From assembly GCF_004137345.1 (NCBI RefSeq), contig NZ_SDWV01000016.1:1-64000 (forward strand): a stretch of DNA of 64,000 nucleotides, read 5' to 3'. The translations under genes and the position numbers were made by a program. The notes below the pieces were generated by a model. The model saw only the letters and a program-made list of their open reading frames with translations. It was not told the origin of the DNA and did not search any database. This stretch comes from Nocardioides zhouii (GTDB lineage Bacteria; Actinomycetota; Actinomycetes; Propionibacteriales; Nocardioidaceae). This document shows, in pieces, positions 26,004 through 33,530 of this stretch (positions are counted from its first letter, which is position 1; each line of letters begins with the position of its first letter).

Positions 26004-26681
26004 ATGCTCTCGACGGTCGCGTACGGCGTCATCCCTCCCGTGGCGCGCGCCGTGTGGCGCCCCACGGTCGAGGGGCTGCACCACGTGCCGATGTCGGGTC
26101 CGGTCATCGTGGCGAGCAACCACCTGTCGTTCTTCGACAGCGTCGTCATCCCGGTCGTGGTGCCGCGCAAGGTCGCCTTCCTCGCCAAGTCCGACTACTT
26201 CACCGGCACCGGCGTGAAGGGCACGCTGGTGCGCGCGTGGTTCGAGGGCCTCGGCATGCTGCCGGTCGACCGCGACGACACCCGGGCCGCGATCGCCAGC
26301 CTCGACACCGCGCTCGACGTGCTGGGCAAGGGCGGTGCGTTCGGCATCTACCCCGAGGGCACCCGCTCGCGCGACGGCCGCCTCTACCGCGGTCGTACGG
26401 GCGTCGCGCACCTCGCGCTGACCTCCGGCGCGCCGGTCGTGCCGGTCGGGCTCGTCGGCACCGAGGACATCCAGCCCGTCGGCGCCAACCGACCCCGGCT
26501 CGGCCGGGTGGACGTGACGGTCCGTTTCGGCGAGCCGATCACGGTCGCGGGGGAGTACGACGGCGTACCCACCGGCCGCGCCCGCCGCGAGCTCACCGAC
26601 CGGATCATGGCCGCGATCGCCGGCCTCAGCGGGCAGGAGCTCGCCGGGGTCTACAACGAGCGGCCGGCGGACGCTTCGTAG
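26004..26681 (+). CDS. plsC: 1-acyl-sn-glycerol-3-phosphate acyltransferase (PlsC)
   Basis: 225 residues. Catalytic motif NHLSFFD (NHX4D), then FEGLGMLPVDR, glycerol-phosphate site YPEGTRSRDG, and VVPVGLVGTEDI, the four blocks of LPLAT acyltransferases. Expected to acylate lysophosphatidic acid in phospholipid synthesis. Two starts are possible: ATG 25995 overlapping the ATL stop (coupled), and ATG 26004, 7 nt after CACAAT (25991-25996). I chose the second. It is the last gene before a change to accessory content. Confidence 0.88.
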   Translation: MLSTVAYGVIPPVARAVWRPTVEGLHHVPMSGPVIVASNHLSFFDSVVIPVVVPRKVAFLAKSDYFTGTGVKGTLVRAWFEGLGMLPVDRDDTRAAIASLDTALDVLGKGGAFGIYPEGTRSRDGRLYRGRTGVAHLALTSGAPVVPVGLVGTEDIQPVGANRPRLGRVDVTVRFGEPITVAGEYDGVPTGRARRELTDRIMAAIAGLSGQELAGVYNERPADAS

Positions 26682-26710
26682 TCCCTCCGCCAGACCTTCT
26701 CGTCCCGGTT

Positions 26711-26762
26711 GGGCGGTGGTGGACCCACATTCCTGCGGTCGGGAAGGTGGCTGGACCACCGC
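26711..26762. repeat. 52-bp palindromic repeat, copy 1
   Basis: It begins GGGCGGTGGTGGACCCACAT and ends in GGAAGGTGGCTGGACCACCG. The two halves form an imperfect 19-bp inverted repeat (15 of 19 positions). A second copy with 46 of 52 matching bases starts 83 bp downstream. It could be a REP-like element or a terminator for plsC. Confidence 0.7.
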
Positions 26763-26793
26763 CGACCTGCGCGTCGGGGCGTCGCGCGCCCGC

Positions 26794-26845
26794 GGGCGGT
26801 GGTGGAGCCACAGTCCTCAGATCAGGAAGGTGGCTGGACCACCGC
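26794..26845. repeat. 52-bp palindromic repeat, copy 2, overlapping the DUF1116 3' end
   Basis: Same organisation as copy 1. On the minus strand it supplies the last codons and the stop (26822-26824) of the DUF1116 gene, giving the tail VVQPPS. The arms again pair at 15 of 19 positions. Confidence 0.7.
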
Positions 26846-28222
26846 TGATCGGGAGGCGAGCGCGGCCAGCGCCTTCGGGAAGATCTCCGCGGGCGGCGTG
26901 ACGAGTCCGGCGCCGACCTGGCCGACGCCGGCGACGCGGCCGGCCATGCCGGTGTTGATCTGCGGCAGGATCCCCGTACGGCAGACCCGGCTCACGTCGA
27001 TGCCGGTGGGCGTGCCCTGGAACTCCAGGACGGGCACCGTCCAGCGCGGGTTCTCGGCGAGGGTGATCTCGTGCATCCGGCGCGTGGTCGCGAGGGCGTC
27101 GGGCACCGAGCCGCCGACGAGACGGACGATGGCCGGGGCGGTCGCCATCGCGAAGCCGCCGATGCCGGCGGTCTCGGTGATCGCGGAGTCGCCGATGTCG
27201 GCGTTGGCGTCGTCGGGGCCGTAGTCGCCGAGGAAGAGGCCCTCCGCGACCTGGGCGGGGCCGGTGAACCACTCGTCGCCGGTGCCCGAGACCTGGATGC
27301 CGAAGTCGGTGCCGTTGCGGGCCATCGCGACCACCATCGTCGAGCCGGGGATGTCGCGCGCGGCGTCGAGGGCGAGCTTGCACGCCGGCATCGCGAGATT
27401 GAGGAAGAAGTGGTCGTTGCCGCCGACGAAGCGCAGCGCCTCGGCCACGTCACCGGCGTCGAAGCCGCTCCCGACCATGGCGGGGGCGAGGTCACGCAGC
27501 AGCATCAGGGTGCCGGCGCGGTTGCGGTTGTGGGCCTCGTCGCCCATCTGCAGCATCTGGGTGAGGACGCCGGTGACGTCGGTCGCCTCGGCGGTGCCGC
27601 GCACCGCGGCCTGCAGGAGTGGCCCGAGCACGTCGCTCATCCAGCGCAGGCGGGTGAGCACCTCGGGGCCGTACGCGCCGTAGCGCAGCACCTTGCCGAG
27701 GCCCTCGTTGAGCGAGCAGTACGTCCGACGCCCGGTGGCGCGGTCCTCGAGGACCCACATCCACATGGACGGCGTGACGACTCCGGCCATCGGGCCGACC
27801 GCGCTGCGGTGGTGGCACGGCTCGAGGCTGACGCTGCTGCCGGACTCGAACAGCGCGACCGCGTCCTCGGGGTCGTCGACGAGACCCTCGAGTGCGGCGC
27901 CGCCCATGAGGGCGCCGCGCAGCGGGCCGGACGTACGGTCCCACTCGATCGGCGGTCCGGCGTGGAGGAACTGGCCGGGCTCGAGGCCGAGCACCTCGGA
28001 CGCCGGCGCGACGTCGACGAGGTGGGCGGTGACGCCGAGCATCGCCTCGACGGCCCGCCGGTTGGCCTCGGGGCGGCGGGGGTCGGTGGCGACGGTCGCC
28101 AGGTGGGCCTCGGTGCCCGGCATCGGCGGGCGCCAGTCGACGCGCTCGACGCCGACGGCCTGGCCGGCCACGGCGTCGGCGAACATGCCTGCGCCGACGG
28201 TGACGACGGTGGGCTCGCTCAC
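26822..28222 (-). CDS. DUF1116 protein (YlbE/AllG-like), carbamoyltransferase subunit
   Basis: 466 residues matching the DUF1116 family (E. coli YlbE). Conserved-looking blocks: HAGPPIEWDRTSGPLRGA, EPCHHRSAVGPMAG, SLNEGLGKVLRYGA, MGDEAHNRNRAG and MVVAMARNGTDFGIQVSG. In E. coli the YlbE, YlbF and FdrA families have been linked to oxamate carbamoyltransferase (phosphorolysis of oxalurate). The GTG start overlaps the fdrA stop by 4 nt. The C-terminus ends in a repeat (see 26794-26845), so the last few residues may not be ancestral. Proposed role: ureido-acid phosphorolysis to carbamoyl phosphate. Confidence 0.85.
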   Translation of the reverse strand: MSEPTVVTVGAGMFADAVAGQAVGVERVDWRPPMPGTEAHLATVATDPRRPEANRRAVEAMLGVTAHLVDVAPASEVLGLEPGQFLHAGPPIEWDRTSGPLRGALMGGAALEGLVDDPEDAVALFESGSSVSLEPCHHRSAVGPMAGVVTPSMWMWVLEDRATGRRTYCSLNEGLGKVLRYGAYGPEVLTRLRWMSDVLGPLLQAAVRGTAEATDVTGVLTQMLQMGDEAHNRNRAGTLMLLRDLAPAMVGSGFDAGDVAEALRFVGGNDHFFLNLAMPACKLALDAARDIPGSTMVVAMARNGTDFGIQVSGTGDEWFTGPAQVAEGLFLGDYGPDDANADIGDSAITETAGIGGFAMATAPAIVRLVGGSVPDALATTRRMHEITLAENPRWTVPVLEFQGTPTGIDVSRVCRTGILPQINTGMAGRVAGVGQVGAGLVTPPAEIFPKALAALASRSAVVQPPS

Positions 28223-29703
28223 TGGAACGCTCCGATCAGGTCGAGGGCGCGGCGGGTGGCGGCCGCGTTGGAGAGGTGTACCTCCGCGCCGGCTGCGACC
28301 AGGGCGTCCCGTTGGGCCGCAAGGCCCTGCGGGTCGAGGTCGGTGCCCACGAGGCTGACGATCACGGGGATCGGCCGGTGCGCGCGCGCCGCCGAGATCG
28401 CGGGCGCGAGCATGGCCGCCGGGTCGGGCTCGGCGCCGTGGCCGAGCACGAGGTCGAGGAGGATCACGCCGGTCGTCGGGTCGGCGGCGGCTCGGGCCAG
28501 CTGCTCGTTGCGCAGCGTCGGGTCGATCATCGGGTGCGCCCGACCCTGGGTGAGGGCGTCGTCGCCGAAGTCGACCATGGTGTGGGTGTCGGCCGAGAGG
28601 TCGTCGCCCAGGGAGAGGTCGTCGGACAGGGGGATGTTGCTGCGGATCGGGCCGAGGGCCTCGGTCGCCATCAGCATCGACTCGTCGCACAGGGTGCCGC
28701 CCACGAAGAGGCCGCGCAGCAACGGACCCGTGGCCGCGCCGATGTTGTCCGTACCGACGACCGGCCAGTCGGGGGCGTCGTGGCCTAGCCGCGCGAGGAC
28801 CGCCTCGGCGACCGCGGTGAGGTCGCGCTGACCGCGACCCAGCAGGCCCAGCTCGACGGGGGTGTCCAGCGCCTCGGCGTCGCGGCCGAGCGCCTCGGCG
28901 ACCTCGGGGGCCGGCGGCTTCGAGACCACCAAGACGAGGTCGACGTCGGTGTCGGCGTCGAGCCTGCGCAGGGCCTCGCGGGTCGAGATGCCGCCGACGG
29001 CGGACGACAGGTCGCGACCGCCGACGCCGAGCGCGTGGCGTACGCCGACTCCCTCGAGGGTCGCACCGGCGTGGTGGAGCAGGGCCAGCAGCTGCTGGCA
29101 GCCGGTGCCCGAGGCGGCGACGATGCCGATCCGGCCGGGACGCACCGCGTTGGCGAAGCCCAGTCCGACCCCGTCGATGACCGCGGTGCCGCAGTCGGGG
29201 CCCATGACGAGGGCGCCGCGGGAGGCGGCGTAGTGCTTGAGGGCCACCTCCTCGGCCACCGGCACGTTGTCGCTGAAGATCATCACGTCGTGGCCGGCCT
29301 CGAGCGCGTCCATCGCCTCGACCGTGGCGCTGGCACCCGGCACCGAGACGAGCACGAGCGAGTCCGGTGCTCCGCCGCGCAGCGCCGAAGCGGTCGTCCG
29401 CGGGGGTGCCACGGAGGTGTCGCCGGAGGATGGCCGGGTGGGGACGAGTGCGGCGTCGACCGCCGCGAGGGCGGTCGCCACCTCGGCGTCGTCGTCGAGG
29501 CGGAGCGCGACGACCATGTCGTTGGGGGAGGAGTCGGGCACGGCGAAGCCCATGCCCTCGAGCACCTCGAGGTTGAGGCCGGTGGCCATTGCCACCTGGG
29601 CCGCCACCACCCCGGGCGCGGACTGGACGGCCCGGCTCACCTGCAGCAGCGTCACCGAGTCGGCGTACGCGCCGCTGCGGAGCTCGACGTGGTCCGTTGT
29701 CAC
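28219..29703 (-). CDS. fdrA: FdrA family protein (succinyl-CoA synthetase-like), carbamoyltransferase subunit
   Basis: 494 residues. The N-terminal CoA-ligase-like nucleotide fold has MGPDCGTAVIDGVGLGFANAV and GIVAASGTGCQQLL; the second half has GLFVGGTLCDESML and the FdrA hallmark MVDFGDDALTQGRAHPMIDPTLRN. FdrA proteins are fused homologues of succinyl-CoA synthetase alpha and beta parts and, with YlbE/YlbF families, are linked to oxamate carbamoyltransferase. Start GTG 29703 overlaps the stop of a 22-codon ORF by 4 nt and the stop overlaps the DUF1116 start by 4 nt. No CoA ligase partner is nearby, consistent with the carbamoyl role. Confidence 0.9.
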   Translation of the reverse strand: MTTDHVELRSGAYADSVTLLQVSRAVQSAPGVVAAQVAMATGLNLEVLEGMGFAVPDSSPNDMVVALRLDDDAEVATALAAVDAALVPTRPSSGDTSVAPPRTTASALRGGAPDSLVLVSVPGASATVEAMDALEAGHDVMIFSDNVPVAEEVALKHYAASRGALVMGPDCGTAVIDGVGLGFANAVRPGRIGIVAASGTGCQQLLALLHHAGATLEGVGVRHALGVGGRDLSSAVGGISTREALRRLDADTDVDLVLVVSKPPAPEVAEALGRDAEALDTPVELGLLGRGQRDLTAVAEAVLARLGHDAPDWPVVGTDNIGAATGPLLRGLFVGGTLCDESMLMATEALGPIRSNIPLSDDLSLGDDLSADTHTMVDFGDDALTQGRAHPMIDPTLRNEQLARAAADPTTGVILLDLVLGHGAEPDPAAMLAPAISAARAHRPIPVIVSLVGTDLDPQGLAAQRDALVAAGAEVHLSNAAATRRALDLIGAFQ

Positions 29704-29768
29704 GGGGTCCCCGCGGCGTTGTTCGGGGGAGCGGAGCGGAGGAGAAGAACGTCGTGGGGTGTGCTCAT
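29700..29768 (-). CDS. 22-residue translationally coupled micro-ORF
   Basis: It starts at ATG 29768, overlapping the DUF2877 stop in ATGA, and ends in TGA overlapping the fdrA GTG in GTGA. The peptide begins MSTPHDVLLLRSAPP and ends NNAAGTP. Both junctions have the 4-nt overlaps used by real genes in this operon, so ribosomes can pass from DUF2877 to FdrA without a Shine-Dalgarno. There is no signal peptide or known motif. It may be a microprotein or only a coupling bridge over the 61-bp gap. Confidence 0.5.
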   Translation of the reverse strand: MSTPHDVLLLRSAPPNNAAGTP

Positions 29769-30514
29769 GCGGCGGCCCTTCCTGGGCGGTCGGTGGGCTG
29801 TTCGGTGGCGACGGAGGCGAGCGCGAGGGAGGCGCCGGCGAGGAGCCCGGCCCCCGATGTCGCGCCGACGGCCAGCAGCGCCGCGCGGGTGTCGCGGCAC
29901 GGGTCGGCGAGCCAGTCGGCGAGCTGGGGGAACGCCTCGCCGTGCAGGGCGCAGTCGAGGAGCGTCGCGGAGAGAAGGGTGGTGACGCCGATGCGGCGGC
30001 GTACGGCCCCCGCGAGCACGGGGTCCGGGCGGCCGAGGGCGGCGCGGGTGGCGAGCCATCCGGCCAGCACGTCGTCGCCCAGGGGCGTCAGGCCCGGACC
30101 GCGGCCGATGAGCCGATCGAGGTGGGCGGTCGTGAGCCTGCCGTCGGCGGGCAGGTCCCAGCCCGAGGGCACCGCGAGAAGAGGTTCGATCCGCGGTGTC
30201 CCATGACGTCCGACGGTGGTGATCCGGGGATCGACGAGGCGACTGATCCGCACCTCGGTGCCGCCGATCGTGAGGGCCCCGTAGCCGACGGTCACCGGCT
30301 GGCCCGCGAGGTCGCCCAGATCGGGCAGCGTCGACCACAGGGCGCACGGCACCCGGCTCGCCGTCGCGGAGACCAGCCCGAGGGCAAGGCCGTCGAGGTC
30401 GACGTAGATCGCCGTCGCGCTCGCGTGCAGCACCGGCCTCGGGCCGGGCGCTGCCTCGGCCAGCCGCTGCCGCACTCGGGTCGGCGCGGCCACCGGGATC
30501 TGGCGGGGGATCAC
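29765..30514 (-). CDS. DUF2877 protein (YlbF/AllH-like), carbamoyltransferase subunit
   Basis: 249 residues. The C-terminal half has RLIGRGPGLTPLGDDVLAGWLA, the DUF2877 signature, followed by TTLLSATLLDCALHGEAFP. The third family of the YlbE/YlbF/FdrA trio, here first in the operon. Start GTG 30514 is 7 nt after a minus-strand TACCGT (30522-30527), so leaderless. The frame continuing to 31801 lies opposite the PucR gene and was not used. It probably forms a complex with FdrA and DUF1116. Confidence 0.82.
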   Translation of the reverse strand: MIPRQIPVAAPTRVRQRLAEAAPGPRPVLHASATAIYVDLDGLALGLVSATASRVPCALWSTLPDLGDLAGQPVTVGYGALTIGGTEVRISRLVDPRITTVGRHGTPRIEPLLAVPSGWDLPADGRLTTAHLDRLIGRGPGLTPLGDDVLAGWLATRAALGRPDPVLAGAVRRRIGVTTLLSATLLDCALHGEAFPQLADWLADPCRDTRAALLAVGATSGAGLLAGASLALASVATEQPTDRPGRAAA

Positions 30515-30580
30515 TCCCCAGACGGTATCGGCCCGTGACACACTCGCGAATGTCACATCTTGTTGGAGCAAGGGGCAGAA
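30515..30580. promoter_or_regulatory. Divergent DUF2877/PucR control region with inverted repeat
   Basis: GTGACA (30535-30540) and TGTCAC (30551-30556) form a perfect inverted repeat with a 10-bp spacer. It lies where the -35 region of the minus-strand promoter (TACCGT, 30522-30527) should be and about 25 bp before the PucR start. Candidate binding site for PucR or another regulator. AAGGGG at 30570-30575 is the likely Shine-Dalgarno of pucR. Confidence 0.45.
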
Positions 30581-31852
30581 GTGGGCCAAGACTTGATAAG
30601 CGACCCCGAGGCGGTCGCCGCGCTGGAGCGTGCCGATGCACTCCACACCGCGCTCACCCACATCGTGCTCGAGGGCGGCGACCTGGCCGCGATCGCCGAG
30701 GCGGTGGGCGACGCGCTCGGCTGCGGTGTCGTCTTCACCTCGACCGACGGCCGCGAGCGGGCGGCCCACCTCGACGAGGCCCAGCGCGCGGCGCTCGCGG
30801 ACGCCCACCTGCTCGACCCGAGCGGTCGGCTGCGGGTCGAGCGGATCGATCCCGACGGCACCCCGGTCGGCAAGGGGGAGGCGCTCCTGCGCCGGGTGGT
30901 GGCCGCAGGCGTCGACCTCGCGCGGCTCGTGGCGCTGCGACCCGACGGCACGATCCACTCCTCCGACGCCCAGGCGCTCGAGCGCGCGGCGATCGTGGCC
31001 GCGCTGCTGGTGACGCGCCAGGAGGCGATCACGGCGGTGGAGAACAAGTACCGCGGCGACTTCCTGCGCGACGTGTTCCTCGGTCGCGCCGGCGAGGGGG
31101 CGTACGTCGCCGAGCACGCGCAGGCCTTCGGATGGCAGCTGGACCGCCCCGTGATGGTGGTGGTCGCGGTGCTCGACCCCGACGCGATCGCCGCCCTGGC
31201 CCCGGGCCCTGAGGAGCGGCGCGCCTGGCAGGACCGCTTCGCCAACGCCTGGCGACAGGTGTCCGCGACCGTCGACGAGAGCATCGCGTCGGTCGCCTTC
31301 AGCCAGGAGGTCGTCACCCTCGTCCCGGTCGACCCCGACGCGAGCGCCGCGGCCGGCCACGCGGCGGTCGACCGGATCACGGCGGCCGTACGCGGTGACC
31401 GCGGCGGCGGCCGGATCGCGTTCTCCGCCGGGGTGAGCCGCGTCGCCGGCGACCTCGGCCAGCTGCCCGAGGCCTTCCGGCAGGCTCAGCGCGCCGTCGA
31501 GATCGGCCGCCGCGTCCACGGCGGCGGGTCGATCACCCGCTTCGACCAGCTCGGCCTCCACCGGCTGCTGGCCCTGGTGCCCGACCCTGCCGAGCTGACG
31601 TCGTTCGCCTCCGACGTGCTCGGCCCGCTCGCCGAGCGCACGCCCGAGGCAGCCGACCTGCGCGAGACGCTGCAGGTGCTGCTCGACACGAACTTCAACG
31701 TCGCCGAGGCCGCCCGCGCCCAGTTCTTCCACTACAACACGATGCGCTACCGCGTCGGCAAGCTGCAGCGGCTCCTCGGCCCCGTGGCCACCGACCCGCA
31801 CCTGCGTCTCGACGTCGCCGTCGCGCTGCGGGCGCTGGAGATCGTCGGCTGA
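30581..31852 (+). CDS. PucR family transcriptional regulator
   Basis: 423 residues. The C-terminal helix-turn-helix (HTH_30) is LLDTNFNVAEAARAQFFHYNTMRYRVGKLQRLLG. The middle has the GGDEF-like/CdaR part with IAFSAGVSRVAGDLGQLPEAFRQAQRAVEIG. PucR-type activators control purine degradation in Bacillus and CdaR relatives sense sugar acids. It faces the carbamoyltransferase operon and lies next to the permease operon, so it is the likely regulator of both. I chose GTG 30581, 5 nt after AAGGGG; a TTG at 30560 is also possible. Confidence 0.85.
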   Translation: MGQDLISDPEAVAALERADALHTALTHIVLEGGDLAAIAEAVGDALGCGVVFTSTDGRERAAHLDEAQRAALADAHLLDPSGRLRVERIDPDGTPVGKGEALLRRVVAAGVDLARLVALRPDGTIHSSDAQALERAAIVAALLVTRQEAITAVENKYRGDFLRDVFLGRAGEGAYVAEHAQAFGWQLDRPVMVVVAVLDPDAIAALAPGPEERRAWQDRFANAWRQVSATVDESIASVAFSQEVVTLVPVDPDASAAAGHAAVDRITAAVRGDRGGGRIAFSAGVSRVAGDLGQLPEAFRQAQRAVEIGRRVHGGGSITRFDQLGLHRLLALVPDPAELTSFASDVLGPLAERTPEAADLRETLQVLLDTNFNVAEAARAQFFHYNTMRYRVGKLQRLLGPVATDPHLRLDVAVALRALEIVG

Positions 31853-31872
31853 CCGGGACGAGGTCCGGTCAG
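31849..31872. terminator. Bidirectional hairpin carrying two stop codons
   Basis: CTGACCGG (31849-31856) pairs with CCGGTCAG (31865-31872), 8-nt loop. The left arm contains the PucR TGA and the right arm the stop of the convergent small secreted protein. Confidence 0.6.
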
Positions 31873-32261
31873 GCGGGGACGGGTGCCTCGGTGGTCTCCG
31901 GGGTCTGGCAGGCGGTCAGCCGCTCGGTGGCCTTGGCGAGGCGCTGCTGCTGCGCGCGCTTGGTCACCTTGGTCTCGGTGGTGGCCTTGCGGGCGGCGGC
32001 GAGGGCCTTGCGGGCGGCGGCCTTCTCCTGGCCGGCGGACGCCTCGACGACGTCCTCCTTCGCCGTCTCGACGCGCTCCTGCTGGCGCGCGAACACGGCC
32101 GTGACGCGGGCGAGGGCTTCGCTGGCCTTGTCGACCTTGGCCTGTTGCTGGGCGCACGGGTCGCTCGGCGGGACCTCGTCGGCGTGGGCGGCGGCACCGA
32201 GGCCGGCCAGGGTGATCGCTGCGGTCGCGGTGAGACCGGCGAGGCGGACGGAGAGCGGCAT
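31869..32261 (-). CDS. Small secreted coiled-coil protein
   Basis: 130 residues. Signal peptide PLSVRLAGLTATAAITLAGL ending AHA, then a helical, Ala/Lys/Arg-rich coiled coil (ARVTAVFARQQERVETAKED, KAAARKALAAARKA) with one Cys at each end (DPCAQQQ and LTACQT) that could bridge or dimerise. Start ATG 32261 is chosen for its GAGGA upstream; a GTG at 32276 is also in frame. No known family. Likely extracellular or cell-wall associated. Confidence 0.65.
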   Translation of the reverse strand: MPLSVRLAGLTATAAITLAGLGAAAHADEVPPSDPCAQQQAKVDKASEALARVTAVFARQQERVETAKEDVVEASAGQEKAAARKALAAARKATTETKVTKRAQQQRLAKATERLTACQTPETTEAPVPA

Positions 32262-32389
32262 GATGGGGATCCTCACGGTTCCGGCACGGCTCCCTCGCCG
32301 TGCCTCGTCAGAACCTTCAGCGCCGTGGCGAGCCCGCCCGTTACGCTCAAATGCGGAATATCTTCGACAGATCTAGACCATGCCTTGAT

Positions 32390-33376
32390 CTATTGCTGAG
32401 CCGTCAGCCGCTTGTCGTAGAAGACCCGGGTGAAGCCGCGCTCGGTGGTGCGGTGGGTCTCGACCCAGCCGGTGCGCTCGTAGAGCCGCTGGTTCTCGAC
32501 CATGGTCACGTGGGTGAAGAGCCGGATCCGGGTCTGACCGGCGGCCCGGGCTCGCCGCTCGGCCAGCTCCAGCAACGATCGTCCGACGCCCAGGCCGTGG
32601 TGCGACGGCAGCACCGCGACGTTGTCCAGCAGCATCCCGTCCGGCTCCGCGACGAGGACGACGAAGCCGACGACCTCCCCGGCGCGCTCGACCACCCAGG
32701 CCTCGGCGTCCGCGACCGCCGCGGCGTAGTCGGCGTCCATCGGGCCGGGGCGCAGGCCCTCCATCCGCTCGAGGTAGGGGGCGTACGCCTCCTCGGCGAC
32801 GTACGCGAGGCGCGGCGCGTCGGCGGCTGTGGCGCGCCGGAGAGCCGGCTGCCGGACGCCGAACCACTGCTCGGCCCCGAACTCCTCGAAGCGGGCGACC
32901 TCGGTGAAGCCGAGCCGCCCGGCGAGGGCGAGCGACCTCGTGTTGGCGCCCTGGGTGCAGAGGACGACGGGCTCGCCGATCACCTCGTCGGCCCACGCGA
33001 GCACGGCGGTGGCGGCCTCGGTGGCGTAGCCGTGGCCCCAGGCGGACACCGGCGTGACGTAGCTGAGCTCGAGGTCGACGCCGCCCGCCTCGGCGCTGCC
33101 CGGGCGGTCGGGGTCGCGCCGGCCCAGGCCGACCCACCCGACGAAGTCGCCGTCGTGCTCGACGACGAACTGGCCGGGGCGGTCGGCGGGCACAGTGGGC
33201 AGCTTCGCGTCGAGGTCGGCACGGTCGCGGCCGCCGCCGAGGTGGTGGTTGACCTCGTCGTCCGATCCGAGGTCGAGGAACGCCTCCCGGTGGCGGGCCT
33301 CGGGCGGACGCAGGACCAGGCGCGGCGTACGGATCGGGGCGACCGGCCAGACGTCCACGGTGAGGGGCGCAGCCAT
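32390..33376 (-). CDS. Tandem GNAT acetyltransferase
   Basis: 328 residues with two GNAT domains. The N-terminal RimJ/RimL-like half has RTPRLVLRP, then SAWGHGYATEAATAV and NTRSLALAGRLGF. The C-terminal half has ALRRATAADAPRL, VLPSHHGLGVGRSLLELAERRA (acetyl-CoA loop) and RLYERTGWVE. Fused GNAT pairs usually acetylate small amines or antibiotics, or have one non-catalytic half; here both CoA loops look intact. A minus-strand TAGGAT lies 7 nt before ATG 33376. Confidence 0.85.
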   Translation of the reverse strand: MAAPLTVDVWPVAPIRTPRLVLRPPEARHREAFLDLGSDDEVNHHLGGGRDRADLDAKLPTVPADRPGQFVVEHDGDFVGWVGLGRRDPDRPGSAEAGGVDLELSYVTPVSAWGHGYATEAATAVLAWADEVIGEPVVLCTQGANTRSLALAGRLGFTEVARFEEFGAEQWFGVRQPALRRATAADAPRLAYVAEEAYAPYLERMEGLRPGPMDADYAAAVADAEAWVVERAGEVVGFVVLVAEPDGMLLDNVAVLPSHHGLGVGRSLLELAERRARAAGQTRIRLFTHVTMVENQRLYERTGWVETHRTTERGFTRVFYDKRLTAQQ

Positions 33377-33530
33377 GTGCAGCATCCTACGGATGGGCCC
33401 GCCCCGCAGAAGAACTTGTCATCGCCCTCGGCGTTCCTTCGGCAGATCCTGCCAGTGAGGGTGTGAGATGTGGCGCACTAGTTTGTGGCTTCTCGGGTAC
33501 ACCACCCCTGCGAAATCTGGAGGCCTGAAG

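Noticed and set aside
26822-30514. Complete allantoin degradation pathway
   Set aside because: The carbamoyltransferase families fit, but there is no uricase, allantoinase, allantoate or ureidoglycolate gene in the window.
33377-33530. Purine riboswitch before the permease
   Set aside because: Only a small GGCAG/CTGCC hairpin is visible; I could not find the paired three-way junction of a purine aptamer.
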